Shown here: positions 24,486 to 32,278 of the stretch, in pieces
How positions within the stretch are numbered: the first letter of the stretch is position 1
Layout: each line of letters begins with the position of its first letter
NCBI GenBank assembly: GCA_050014595.1
Contig: JBEKDA010000008.1
Location: 1 to 64,000, forward strand
Length of the DNA: 64,000 nt
From: PALSA-129 sp050014595
GTDB lineage: Bacteria > Acidobacteriota > Terriglobia > Bryobacterales > Bryobacteraceae
Reading direction: 5' to 3'
Notes under the pieces: model-generated
What the model was told of the DNA's origin: nothing
Databases searched by the model: none
Seen by the model: the letters and a program-made list of their open reading frames with translations, nothing else
Translations under genes and position numbers: made by a program

Positions 24486-25724
24486 CTACCGCGTCTCTCC
24501 TCTTACCAAATCTTCGTACGTCTCTCTCTGCCTTATCACCCTCCACGCCGCCCCTTCCACCAGAACTTCCGGCGCGCGCGGGCGCGAGTTGTAATTCGAG
24601 GACTGCACAAACCCATACGCTCCGGCCGTACACACCGCCAGGAAATCGCCCGGTAGCACGTTCGCCATGCGGCGGTCTCTTGCCAGAAAGTCGCCCGTTT
24701 CGCAAACCGGGCCCACCACGTCGGCGGTGATCGGCGGCAGCGTGTTGCGCCGCACCGGAATCACTTCGTGGTGCGCTTTGTAGAGCGCCGGGCGGATCAG
24801 ATCGTTCATGGCCGCATCCACAATCACGAATTCCTTGGAGCCGTTTTTCTTGCGGTAGAGCACGCGCGTCAGCAGGACGCCCGCCGGGCCGGCGATCGAG
24901 CGGCCCGGTTCCACCATCACCGCCAGGCCGCTGCCGCGCAAGCGGATTTGCAGGCTCTCGATGAAGTTCCGTATCGCCGGAGCCTTCTCGCCGGGTTGAT
25001 AGGCTACTCCCAAGCCGCCGCCCAAGTCCACGTGGCGGATGTGGTCGCCCTGCGCGCCGCGCGCCGCGGCCATCGCCAGCACCCGGTCCACCGCTTCCAG
25101 AATCGGTGCCGGGTCGAGCATCTGCGAGCCGATGTGGCAACTCACGCCTTCGGCGGCGAGATTCTGCAGGCGCCGCGCCCGTTCGTAGACCGCCGCGGCG
25201 TCTGCCATGGCAATCCCGAATTTGTGCTGGCTCAGCCCGGTCGAGATGTACGGGTGCGTGGCCGCGTCGACATCCGGGTTCACGCGGATGGAGAAGCCGG
25301 CCTTCATGCCGAGCCGTCCCGCCAGCGCGTCGATCAGCGTCAGTTCCGCTTCGGACTCGCAATTGAAGCTGTGGATGCCGTTCGAAAGCGCGTACTCCAC
25401 TTCCGCCGCGGTCTTGCCCACGCCCGAAAAAACCACCTTGGCCGGATCGCCGCCGGCTTGGAGCACGCGGAAAAGTTCGCCGCCCGAAACGATGTCGAAA
25501 CCCGCGCCGGCCTTAGCCAGCAGCGCCAGCACTCCCAGCGAAGAGTTGGCCTTCACCGCGTAGCAGACGGTGTGCGGAATGTCGCCGAAGGCCTCATCGT
25601 AGGCCCGGTAGTTGTCGAGCAGGGTCTGGCTGGAGTAAACGTAGGCTGGCGTGCCGGTGCGCGCTGCCAGGTCGGCGAGTGGCACCTGTTCGCAATAGAG
25701 ATCGTTCTGCGAGTACGAAAACAT
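24486..25724 (-). CDS. lysA: Diaminopimelate decarboxylase
   Basis: A 412 aa fold-type III PLP enzyme. K58 in CYAVKANSS binds the cofactor, HIGSQMLDP and GGGLGVAY hold the phosphate, EPGRSIAGPAG and C341-ETGD contribute across the dimer. It catalyses the last step of lysine synthesis, meso-diaminopimelate to lysine. The gene stands alone; the next gene (a secreted hydrolase) is on the same strand 21 bases upstream. Confidence 0.95.
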   Translation of the reverse strand: MFSYSQNDLYCEQVPLADLAARTGTPAYVYSSQTLLDNYRAYDEAFGDIPHTVCYAVKANSSLGVLALLAKAGAGFDIVSGGELFRVLQAGGDPAKVVFSGVGKTAAEVEYALSNGIHSFNCESEAELTLIDALAGRLGMKAGFSIRVNPDVDAATHPYISTGLSQHKFGIAMADAAAVYERARRLQNLAAEGVSCHIGSQMLDPAPILEAVDRVLAMAAARGAQGDHIRHVDLGGGLGVAYQPGEKAPAIRNFIESLQIRLRGSGLAVMVEPGRSIAGPAGVLLTRVLYRKKNGSKEFVIVDAAMNDLIRPALYKAHHEVIPVRRNTLPPITADVVGPVCETGDFLARDRRMANVLPGDFLAVCTAGAYGFVQSSNYNSRPRAPEVLVEGAAWRVIRQRETYEDLVRGETR

Positions 25725-25745
25725 GGGGGAAACCCCAGTATGGCA

Positions 25746-26582
25746 TCAGCGCAGCCATTTCAGAAAGACCGGAAGTGAGTGCAGTTGATCCACGTGGTCG
25801 GGCGCGGAGTTGCCCGCGAAGCCCAGCAGCAGAAACCGGCCGGCCGAAGCTTGGCTCAGTTGTTGCAGCCCCATCGGCCCCCACTTGAGCACCGCGCGCC
25901 GCGGCACCCCCAGCATCTTCAGAAGCGCATCGGCCGTCTCGGTGGTGGAGGCGTAGGTGCCGGGGAAGATTTCGGAGTGGGTAATGATCACCCGTTTGCG
26001 GCCGGCTACGGCGTCCCGCAACAGCGGCATCCAGACTTCCAGATTGGCCGGATCGAGTTGCGATTCGAGCGGCCCCGGCTTTCCCTCGGCGTAGCCGGTA
26101 TGGATGCCGTCGATCAGCAGCGCGCCGTCCACCCGCTGGTAGGATGCGGGCGTCTTGATGATCTGCCGCACCGCCCCGCATCCGGCGCTCCAACCGCCGA
26201 TCAGCACGCGGCCGAACTTCCTGCCGGCCTTCGTTTCGGCCTCCGCCAGCAGCTTGAGAAATCGCTGCGGATCCTCGAACAAACGCGCGTAGACCGTCGA
26301 GCCCGTGCCGGCCTGCACGCTTACGGCGGCCGTTCGGTTGCGCGCCGCCGCCGCTTCCGGGATCCAGGTGTCCCCGTGAAAGAAGAAGAGGATCGGCGCG
26401 CCGTTCTTCACCCCTGCGGGCAGGAACAGAGTGCCCACCTCGAGCTTCTCGCGGCGCCCCGGCGGTGGCTGCTCCGCCAGGCGCAAGTGCGCCCGTGTGT
26501 GCTCCACCATGGGCGAAGGGTTCTGCGGCTGCTGGGCGTCAACCGCCATCGCCGCCAGCGCGAAAACGAGCAGCGGTTTCAT
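25746..26582 (-). CDS. Secreted alpha/beta hydrolase
   Basis: A 278 aa protein with a signal peptide (residues 1-17, cleaved after VDAQ). FFFHGDTWIPEA resembles the oxyanion HG loop, and IGGWSAGCGAV is the nucleophile elbow (G-x-S-x-G) of alpha/beta hydrolases; a His near DHVDQLHSLP could complete the triad. The substrate is not visible. Similar putative exported hydrolases are frequent in soil acidobacteria. Confidence 0.75.
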   Translation of the reverse strand: MKPLLVFALAAMAVDAQQPQNPSPMVEHTRAHLRLAEQPPPGRREKLEVGTLFLPAGVKNGAPILFFFHGDTWIPEAAAARNRTAAVSVQAGTGSTVYARLFEDPQRFLKLLAEAETKAGRKFGRVLIGGWSAGCGAVRQIIKTPASYQRVDGALLIDGIHTGYAEGKPGPLESQLDPANLEVWMPLLRDAVAGRKRVIITHSEIFPGTYASTTETADALLKMLGVPRRAVLKWGPMGLQQLSQASAGRFLLLGFAGNSAPDHVDQLHSLPVFLKWLR

Positions 26583-26650
26583 TTAGTCACCGATTTCAGA
26601 AGTACGCTCGCGTATTGTCAGACCGCTCGCTGAGAACGTGTAAGCAAAGC

Positions 26651-26719
26651 GGGCAAGCTCAAGCATGCCCCACCAAACGGCCTGATTCGCTCGGTGGTGG
26701 GGCATGCTTGAGCTTGCCC
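26651..26719. repeat. Perfect 25-bp inverted repeat
   Basis: Arms at 26651-26675 and 26695-26719 are perfectly complementary around a 19-base loop. The arm starts GGGCAAGCTCAAGCATGCCC. It lies alone in the gap between the hydrolase and tsaD. It could be a small mobile repeat (REP/MITE-like) or a strong hairpin at the end of both transcripts. Confidence 0.8.
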
Positions 26720-26786
26720 TCGCAGTAAGGCAAAAGATACCACAATCGCGCCGGCTCTTGACAACGGGGTTGGCGCTGCCGCGGCT

Positions 26787-27881
26787 TCACGCCAGCGTGA
26801 GGTTGGCTTGGGCGGCGATGTCGAGGGCGGCAAATTCGCCCCGCGCCAGTTTGGGGAAGGCCGCCGCGGCGATCATGGCGGCGTTGTCCGTCGACAGGCC
26901 GGGCGATGGGAAGTAGACCGGATACGGCAGATGTGCCGATTTCGCCACCGCCCGCAGTCCCGTATTACAGGCCACCCCGCCGGCGACGATCAACGCGCGC
27001 GCGCCGAAGGACTCGGCCGCCGTGGCGGCGCGGGTCAGCAACTCCCTAATCACGGCACGCTGGAAGGATGCCAGCAGTCCCAGCGTGCGCGGCGGAGTGA
27101 GCGCCAGCCATTCTTCCGTGGACGGTTGCGGATGGCTGCTCAGGAACGCGCGGCGGGCGGCGATTTCCGCCTCCATCGGATGCGCTTCCACCCAGCGAAG
27201 CACGGCTGTCTTCAGCCCGCTGAAACTGAAATCGAGCGCGTTGCCTTTCATTTTGGCGAAGGTGAAACCAACCGCGGAAGCGTCGCCATGGGGCGCCAGG
27301 CTGTCGATGATGGGGCCGCCCGGATAGCCGAAGCCCAGCAGCTTGGCCACCTTGTCAAAGGCTTCGCCCGCCGCGTCGTCCCGGGTCTTGCCCAGCAGGC
27401 GATACGCGAAGTTTTCACCGACTTCAAACAAATGCGTGTGGCCGCCGCTCACCACCAGCGCGAGCGCCGGCAGTGCCACCGGCGCCGAGGCGCGCCGGGC
27501 TTCCAGGATCACCGCGTGGATGTGACCCTCGATGTGATTCACCGCGATCAGCGGCCTGCCGCTGGCGTAGCTCAGCGACTTCGCGTAGGTGAGACCAACC
27601 AGCAACGAGCCGACCAGGCCCGGGCCCACCGTGACGGCGATCGCGTCCACCGAATCGAGCGTGGTGTGCGCAATCTCCAGCGCCTCGCGAACCACCGGAA
27701 CGATCGCCCGCAGGTGCTCGCGCGATGCCAGTTCGGGGACCACGCCGCCGTACTTGCCGTGCGTGATGAGCTGCGAAGCCACCACCGAAGAAAGCACCGT
27801 CTCGCCGTCTTCCACCACCGCCGCGGCGGTTTCGTCGCACGAGGATTCAATCGCGAGGATGCGCACTGGTTTCCCGGCCAT
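26787..27881 (-). CDS. tsaD: tRNA N6-adenosine threonylcarbamoyltransferase
   Basis: A 364 aa protein with the ASKHA fold: AIESSCDETAAAVVEDG at the start, the metal site NHIEGHIHAVILE, VSGGHTHLF, and IVAGGVACNTGLR. It transfers threonylcarbamoyl to A37 of ANN-reading tRNAs. A small protein and an ATPase gene end directly upstream on the same strand (one-base and zero-base gaps), so the three probably form one operon. Confidence 0.95.
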   Translation of the reverse strand: MAGKPVRILAIESSCDETAAAVVEDGETVLSSVVASQLITHGKYGGVVPELASREHLRAIVPVVREALEIAHTTLDSVDAIAVTVGPGLVGSLLVGLTYAKSLSYASGRPLIAVNHIEGHIHAVILEARRASAPVALPALALVVSGGHTHLFEVGENFAYRLLGKTRDDAAGEAFDKVAKLLGFGYPGGPIIDSLAPHGDASAVGFTFAKMKGNALDFSFSGLKTAVLRWVEAHPMEAEIAARRAFLSSHPQPSTEEWLALTPPRTLGLLASFQRAVIRELLTRAATAAESFGARALIVAGGVACNTGLRAVAKSAHLPYPVYFPSPGLSTDNAAMIAAAAFPKLARGEFAALDIAAQANLTLA

Positions 27882-27882
27882 G

Positions 27883-28104
27883 CTACTTCTTCTTTTCGAG
27901 GTTCCAGAGTTCGCGCGAGAGCGCCCGGCCGCAGAACGGGCAGTAGTTCAGCCCCACATATTGGTGGCGTTCCTCGCCGAAGACCAGGAAGTATTCGGTG
28001 TCGATTTCGGTAATGATCGTGCCGTTCGCGAGTTGATAGGGCTGCGCGTGGCGTGCCAGGTCGCGGTCCATCAGGCGTTCGAATTGCGGGCAGCAGGTCA
28101 TCAT
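27883..28104 (-). CDS. Small zinc-ribbon-like protein
   Basis: A 73 aa protein with CC near the N-terminus (MMTCCPQFERLM) and NYCPFCGRALSREL near the C-terminus, a likely split zinc site. Its ATG follows the ATPase stop without gap and its stop lies one base before the tsaD ATG, so translation is probably coupled. Similar short proteins accompany AAA ATPases in acidobacterial operons as far as I recall; no function is known. Confidence 0.65.
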   Translation of the reverse strand: MMTCCPQFERLMDRDLARHAQPYQLANGTIITEIDTEYFLVFGEERHQYVGLNYCPFCGRALSRELWNLEKKK

Positions 28105-28704
28105 CTAGTTAATCGTGCTCGCGCCCTGGATCCCCAGATCGGTCGTCATCACGTTCTTGTTGATGTGCCGGTCGAGGTTGATGACGTAGGTCTCGGAGGC
28201 CTCGATCAAAACCGGCGAGTGAGTGGCGCAGATGATGCGGAAGCGCTTCCGGTCGGCCAGTTCCAGCAGCATTTTGAGGATGCGGTGCTGGTTGGAGACC
28301 GAGAGCGCCATCTCGGGTTCGTCGAGCAGCAGGACGGTGCCTTCCGGAAGCTTGGGGAAGCTTTCACGAAACAGCGCCAGCATCACCTGGCCGTGGCTGG
28401 CCGTCTGCAGGAATTCGAGCATCTGGGGCTGGTCGCGGAAGAAGTCGAGTTGGTGGCGCGGGTTGTGCTGTTCGGCGTCGAACAGATAGGTGGATTCGGC
28501 TTTGACCCCGCCCGCCTCCAGCCGGTAGATGTAGCCATCCACCTTCTCGCCGCGGAGGGCGTAATAGATGGAATGGAGCAGGGTCGATTTTCCGCTGCCG
28601 TTCTCGCCCTGCAGCACGATCAGCGGATGCGAGAGGTCCACGATCATCGGCATGTGGAAGTTGAGATTCATGAAAACGGGGTGACCCAGGATTTTGAGGT
28701 GCAT
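28105..28704 (-). CDS. AAA/ABC-type ATPase (AAA_21-like)
   Basis: About 199 aa from ATG 28704. Walker A GENGSGKST, ABC-like Q-loop region, Walker B TVLLLDEPEMAL and the switch CATHSPVLIE are present, a compact version of the AAA_21/ABC-like ATPases that act alone or with nucleases. The upstream 42 residues of the longer frame lack homology. It precedes the small zinc-ribbon gene and tsaD. Confidence 0.85.
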   Translation of the reverse strand: MHLKILGHPVFMNLNFHMPMIVDLSHPLIVLQGENGSGKSTLLHSIYYALRGEKVDGYIYRLEAGGVKAESTYLFDAEQHNPRHQLDFFRDQPQMLEFLQTASHGQVMLALFRESFPKLPEGTVLLLDEPEMALSVSNQHRILKMLLELADRKRFRIICATHSPVLIEASETYVINLDRHINKNVMTTDLGIQGASTIN

Positions 28705-28756
28705 GGAAACCCAGCATAGCAAGGGCGGGCGGCGGGCAGATGGGCGGCAGGCCGTG

Positions 28757-28775
28757 ATAGGATATAAGTTCCTAT
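28757..28775. promoter_or_regulatory. Inverted repeat upstream of YfgM-like gene
   Basis: ATAGGA and TCCTAT form 6-bp arms around TATAAGT, 17 bases before the GTG start at 28793 and upstream of the divergent ATPase operon (28704). It may be an operator serving both transcripts. Confidence 0.35.
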
Positions 28776-28792
28776 AACATCTTGAGGTTTTC

Positions 28793-29488
28793 GTGGCTAG
28801 AATCACCCGTAAAGAGCTGAAGTCCGACAAGTTTGCCCAGGACGTCGGGCTAACCGTAACGTTTTTCGAAGAGCACCGGAAGGATGTCGTCCGCTATGGC
28901 GCCATCGCGGTGGCGGCGGTGCTGCTGGTCGTGGGGTACACCGTGTACTCGCGGCATCAGCGCGTGGCGCGCGAGGAAGCGCTGACGCAGGCGATTGCGA
29001 TTCAGGAATCGCCCGTGGCGCAAGCCGGCGACGCGCACAGCTTCCCCACCCAGGACGCCAAGGACCAGGCGGCCCTCAAAGCTTTCAGCGACCTTGCCAG
29101 CAAATACTCGGGCACCGACGAGGGCTACATCGCCGTCTACTACATCGGCGCCATTCGCGCCGACGAGGGTAAGCTGGCCGAAGCCGAAAAGTTTTTCTTG
29201 CAAGTGGCCGACCACGCCAGTGCCAACTACGCCTCTCTGGCGAAGCTGTCGCTGGTGGACATCTATTACTCCGATGGGCGTGCGGATCAGGGCGAGAAGA
29301 CCCTGCGCGACCTGATCAAGCATCCGACGATTTTCGTCTCGCAAGACGACGCTACCATCACGCTGGCGGGGCACCTGGCGGTGAAAAATCCGGCTGAGGC
29401 GCGTAAGCTGTTGAGTCCGATCAAGGGTGGCAAAGGTCCCGCGGCCTCCGCGGCGCAGGAACTCTACGCCGAACTGCCGCCGGGATAA
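28793..29488 (+). CDS. YfgM-like TPR membrane protein
   Basis: A 231 aa protein with a GTG start after TGAGG. Residues 1-35 are cytoplasmic (ITRKELKSDKFAQDV), residues 36-54 are a single transmembrane helix, and the rest is TPR repeats (AIRADEGKLAEAEKFFLQVAD and similar). The order matches YfgM, the SecYEG-linked periplasmic chaperone, although gamma-proteobacterial context genes are missing. It is followed by a dGTPase gene that starts 16 bases after the stop. Confidence 0.7.
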   Translation: MARITRKELKSDKFAQDVGLTVTFFEEHRKDVVRYGAIAVAAVLLVVGYTVYSRHQRVAREEALTQAIAIQESPVAQAGDAHSFPTQDAKDQAALKAFSDLASKYSGTDEGYIAVYYIGAIRADEGKLAEAEKFFLQVADHASANYASLAKLSLVDIYYSDGRADQGEKTLRDLIKHPTIFVSQDDATITLAGHLAVKNPAEARKLLSPIKGGKGPAASAAQELYAELPPG

Positions 29489-29504
29489 TCCGGCGTCCCC
29501 CGTC

Positions 29505-30629
29505 ATGCTGGCATGCCTGCGTTTCCCGGTGGAACGAACTCGCGGGCGCGTGTACCCGGAGCCGGCGCATCCTTACCGCAATGCCTTTCAGCGCGACCGC
29601 GACCGGGTGGTGCATTCGCGTGCCTTCCGCCGCCTGGAAGCCAAGACGCAGGTCTTCACGCAGGGGCTCTCCGACCATTTCCGCAACCGGCTGACGCACA
29701 CCATCGAAGTGGCCCAGATCGCGCGCACGCTGGCTTCGGTGCTGGGGCTGGATGAGGACCTGACCGAGGCGCTGGCGCTGGCGCACGACATCGGCCACCC
29801 ACCCTTCGCGCACGCCGGCGAAGAGGCGCTGAACCGGCAGATGCAGCGCTTCGGCGAACGCTTCGACCACAACCTGCACGCTCTCCGCATCGTGGAAAGC
29901 TTCGAGCAGCGGTATGCCCGCTTCCCGGGACTGAACCTGACGTTTGAAGTGCGCGAGGGTGTGGTGAAGCACTCGCGGGATTTCGCGCCCGGCGAGCGGC
30001 CCGAACTGGACGCCTATCTGCCGGGGCTGCGTCCGCCGCTCGAAGCGCAACTGATCGACCTGGCCGACGAGGTGGCGTACAACACGGCGGACCTGGACGA
30101 CGCTTTTTCCGCGGGCATGCTCACCAGCGAGGATGTGGCCGCCTCGGTCCCGCAATATCGCGAGATTCACGAAGCCATCGAGATGCAGTTCCCCGGCGCC
30201 ACGCCGCGGGAGCGGTTTTACGAAGCGCTGCGGCACTTGATCGACGCCCTGGTCTCGGGCCTGATGGAAGGCACGGTCGAGCGCGCGCGGGAATCCGGCG
30301 CCGCCACGGCCGATGAGGTGCGCGCCGTGCCGCACCGCCTGGCGGCCTTCACCGCGGAGGCGGCCCGCACCAGCCGCGAACTGAAACAATTCCTCTACCG
30401 CAGGGTTTACGCCTCCGAGGAACTGCAGGAAGGCCGAAGCCGGTCCATGGCTATGATCGAAGAGCTGTTTCAGTTCTTGCTGGATCATCCGGAGCGGCTG
30501 CCGCAAGGGTATCGCGAGCAGAGCGAAAACCAGCCGCCGCACCGCGTGGCTTGCGATTACATTGCGGGGATGACGGATGGGTTCTTCCGGCGGACGTACG
30601 AAGCCATGCTGGGGCAACCGTCTGCTTGA
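29505..30629 (+). CDS. dgt: dGTP triphosphohydrolase-like HD protein
   Basis: About 374 aa from ATG 29505. The HD metal site is H94-D95 in LAHDIGHPPFAHAGE, preceded by RLTHTIEVAQIARTL and followed by LADEVAYNTADLDDA. These motifs define the dGTPase family (dNTP to nucleoside plus triphosphate), whose bacterial members regulate dNTP pools and some of which starve phage. The upstream in-frame residues duplicate the end of the YfgM-like gene's frame and are not needed. Confidence 0.9.
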   Translation: MLACLRFPVERTRGRVYPEPAHPYRNAFQRDRDRVVHSRAFRRLEAKTQVFTQGLSDHFRNRLTHTIEVAQIARTLASVLGLDEDLTEALALAHDIGHPPFAHAGEEALNRQMQRFGERFDHNLHALRIVESFEQRYARFPGLNLTFEVREGVVKHSRDFAPGERPELDAYLPGLRPPLEAQLIDLADEVAYNTADLDDAFSAGMLTSEDVAASVPQYREIHEAIEMQFPGATPRERFYEALRHLIDALVSGLMEGTVERARESGAATADEVRAVPHRLAAFTAEAARTSRELKQFLYRRVYASEELQEGRSRSMAMIEELFQFLLDHPERLPQGYREQSENQPPHRVACDYIAGMTDGFFRRTYEAMLGQPSA

Positions 30630-30812
30630 CTAATACATGCCATAGACTGCATAATATCCGCGGTTTCCAAACTCGAACACCGGACCGACATGTACGTCAG
30701 CACTCTGCGGCGGTGCATCGTCGCCATGGCAAATCGAGCTCACACTAGTCGGGCTTCGCCATCCGCTCCCCCTGCCGTGCTACAACGGTAGTCGGCACTT
30801 GCCGGTTCGCTT

Positions 30813-32123
30813 ATGGCGCCCCTTGGAGATCTCTCGAAAGGCAAGATCCTGAACTCCTGGAAGGAGATCGGAGGCCGGTTGGGTGTCACCGTACGGACCG
30901 TCCAGCGTTGGGAGAAGATTGCGGACCTTCCGGTTTACCGGGGCACTGGCAAATCGGCGCGAATCTTCGCCTACGCGCGTGAGATCGATCAGTGGCTTGC
31001 TGCACGGGACTCCGCAAGCGCGGGTCTGGAAGAAGCAGCCGTGGAAGCGCACCGCGCCCTGCGGCTTCGCTATCGCCTGACGGCAGGTTTCGCCGCCCTG
31101 GCCCTCGCGGTGGCGAGTCTGTGGTTCGCCGGCTTCCTGCAGGGTACCCGGGTGCCCCGGCACTGGTCGCTGGAAGGTTCGAAACTGACGGTTCGGGACG
31201 CCCGCCAACGGATTTGCTGGGAGCGGCAATTTCCCCTCTTCCATTCGAATTTCGAGCCCGAAGTTCGCGACAAAGTGCTCATCGCCGATATCGATGGCGA
31301 CGGCCGTCAGGAAGTCCTGTTCAATTATTTCCCCAGGGACTTGACCAATTCGCGCGGTTCTTTGATGTGCTTCGAAGCATCCGGACGTTTGCGATGGGAG
31401 TTCCGCTACGGCAGCCCCAAAACCTTTGCCGGTAGACATTTCGAGCCCACGTACAAGGGCAACCTGATCCGTCCCGTGCGCATCGGGGGCCGTCCCTATC
31501 TCCTGACGGTGGCAAACCACTACATCTGGTATCCATCGCAGATCGCTTTGCTGGATCCGGTCAGTGGCCGGCTGGTGGAGGAATACTGGCATCCGGGCGC
31601 TATCTATCACTGTGTCCTTCACGATCTCGATGCGGATGGCCAGGAAGAGGTGGTGTTCGGCGGCCTCAACAACCCGGGGACCGGGCTCGGTCATGCGGCC
31701 GCGGGAGTTCTGAAACTCCCATTCTCCAAGGCCCCGCATCGTTCCCCGAGCCTGGGCGAATCCTTGCCGCAGCTTACCGGAGGGGGTGAGTTAAGCTATG
31801 TGCTCTTTCCCACGCCGGACGTCAGCCAGGTTTTGGGCGTGCTCCCCGAGGTGTGGGCGCTGCGGGTGGATGGGAACCGCGTCTTGGTCGAGGTCCGAAT
31901 GCCCGAGTTCGGAGCCATCGTTTATTACCTGAATTTCGATCTGTCGGTCCAGGAGTACCGGTTCTCAGACAACTTCATCCCGTTACATGAGCGCCTGTAC
32001 AGGCAGCACCTCCTCGACCATCCTCTGGGCAGCGGTGAGCGCGCCATGCTCGGTCGAGCCATTCCCTTCTCCGCCGCCCCCGACGGCAACAGCCCAGACC
32101 TGTTACAATTCTGGACATTCTGA
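30813..32123 (+). CDS. HTH-TM-beta-propeller-like regulator
   Basis: A 436 aa protein. Residues 12-62 form a helix-turn-helix of the excisionase/MerR type (SWKEIGGRLGVTVRTVQRWE, then DLPVYRG). A transmembrane helix follows near residues 92-110. The extracytoplasmic part has FG-GAP/VCBS-like Ca-binding loops: IADIDGDGRQEVLFN and HDLDADGQEEVVFGG. DNA binding inside, ligand or protein sensing outside would make it a one-component membrane regulator. I recall this domain order from acidobacteria only; target genes unknown. Confidence 0.7.
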   Translation: MAPLGDLSKGKILNSWKEIGGRLGVTVRTVQRWEKIADLPVYRGTGKSARIFAYAREIDQWLAARDSASAGLEEAAVEAHRALRLRYRLTAGFAALALAVASLWFAGFLQGTRVPRHWSLEGSKLTVRDARQRICWERQFPLFHSNFEPEVRDKVLIADIDGDGRQEVLFNYFPRDLTNSRGSLMCFEASGRLRWEFRYGSPKTFAGRHFEPTYKGNLIRPVRIGGRPYLLTVANHYIWYPSQIALLDPVSGRLVEEYWHPGAIYHCVLHDLDADGQEEVVFGGLNNPGTGLGHAAAGVLKLPFSKAPHRSPSLGESLPQLTGGGELSYVLFPTPDVSQVLGVLPEVWALRVDGNRVLVEVRMPEFGAIVYYLNFDLSVQEYRFSDNFIPLHERLYRQHLLDHPLGSGERAMLGRAIPFSAAPDGNSPDLLQFWTF

Positions 32124-32278
32124 TCCGCATAGCCGAACACCTGACGACATAGCGCGACATTTCACCCCTGTCGTCTTGCAAACCAGGCGCCGCGAGCCCA
32201 TGCTTGGGCTGTCCTGTAACGTCGAGGAGACAGACCGTGCCCCATCGGACGCAGTTTGGCTTTCGCGGAGGTTTAACC

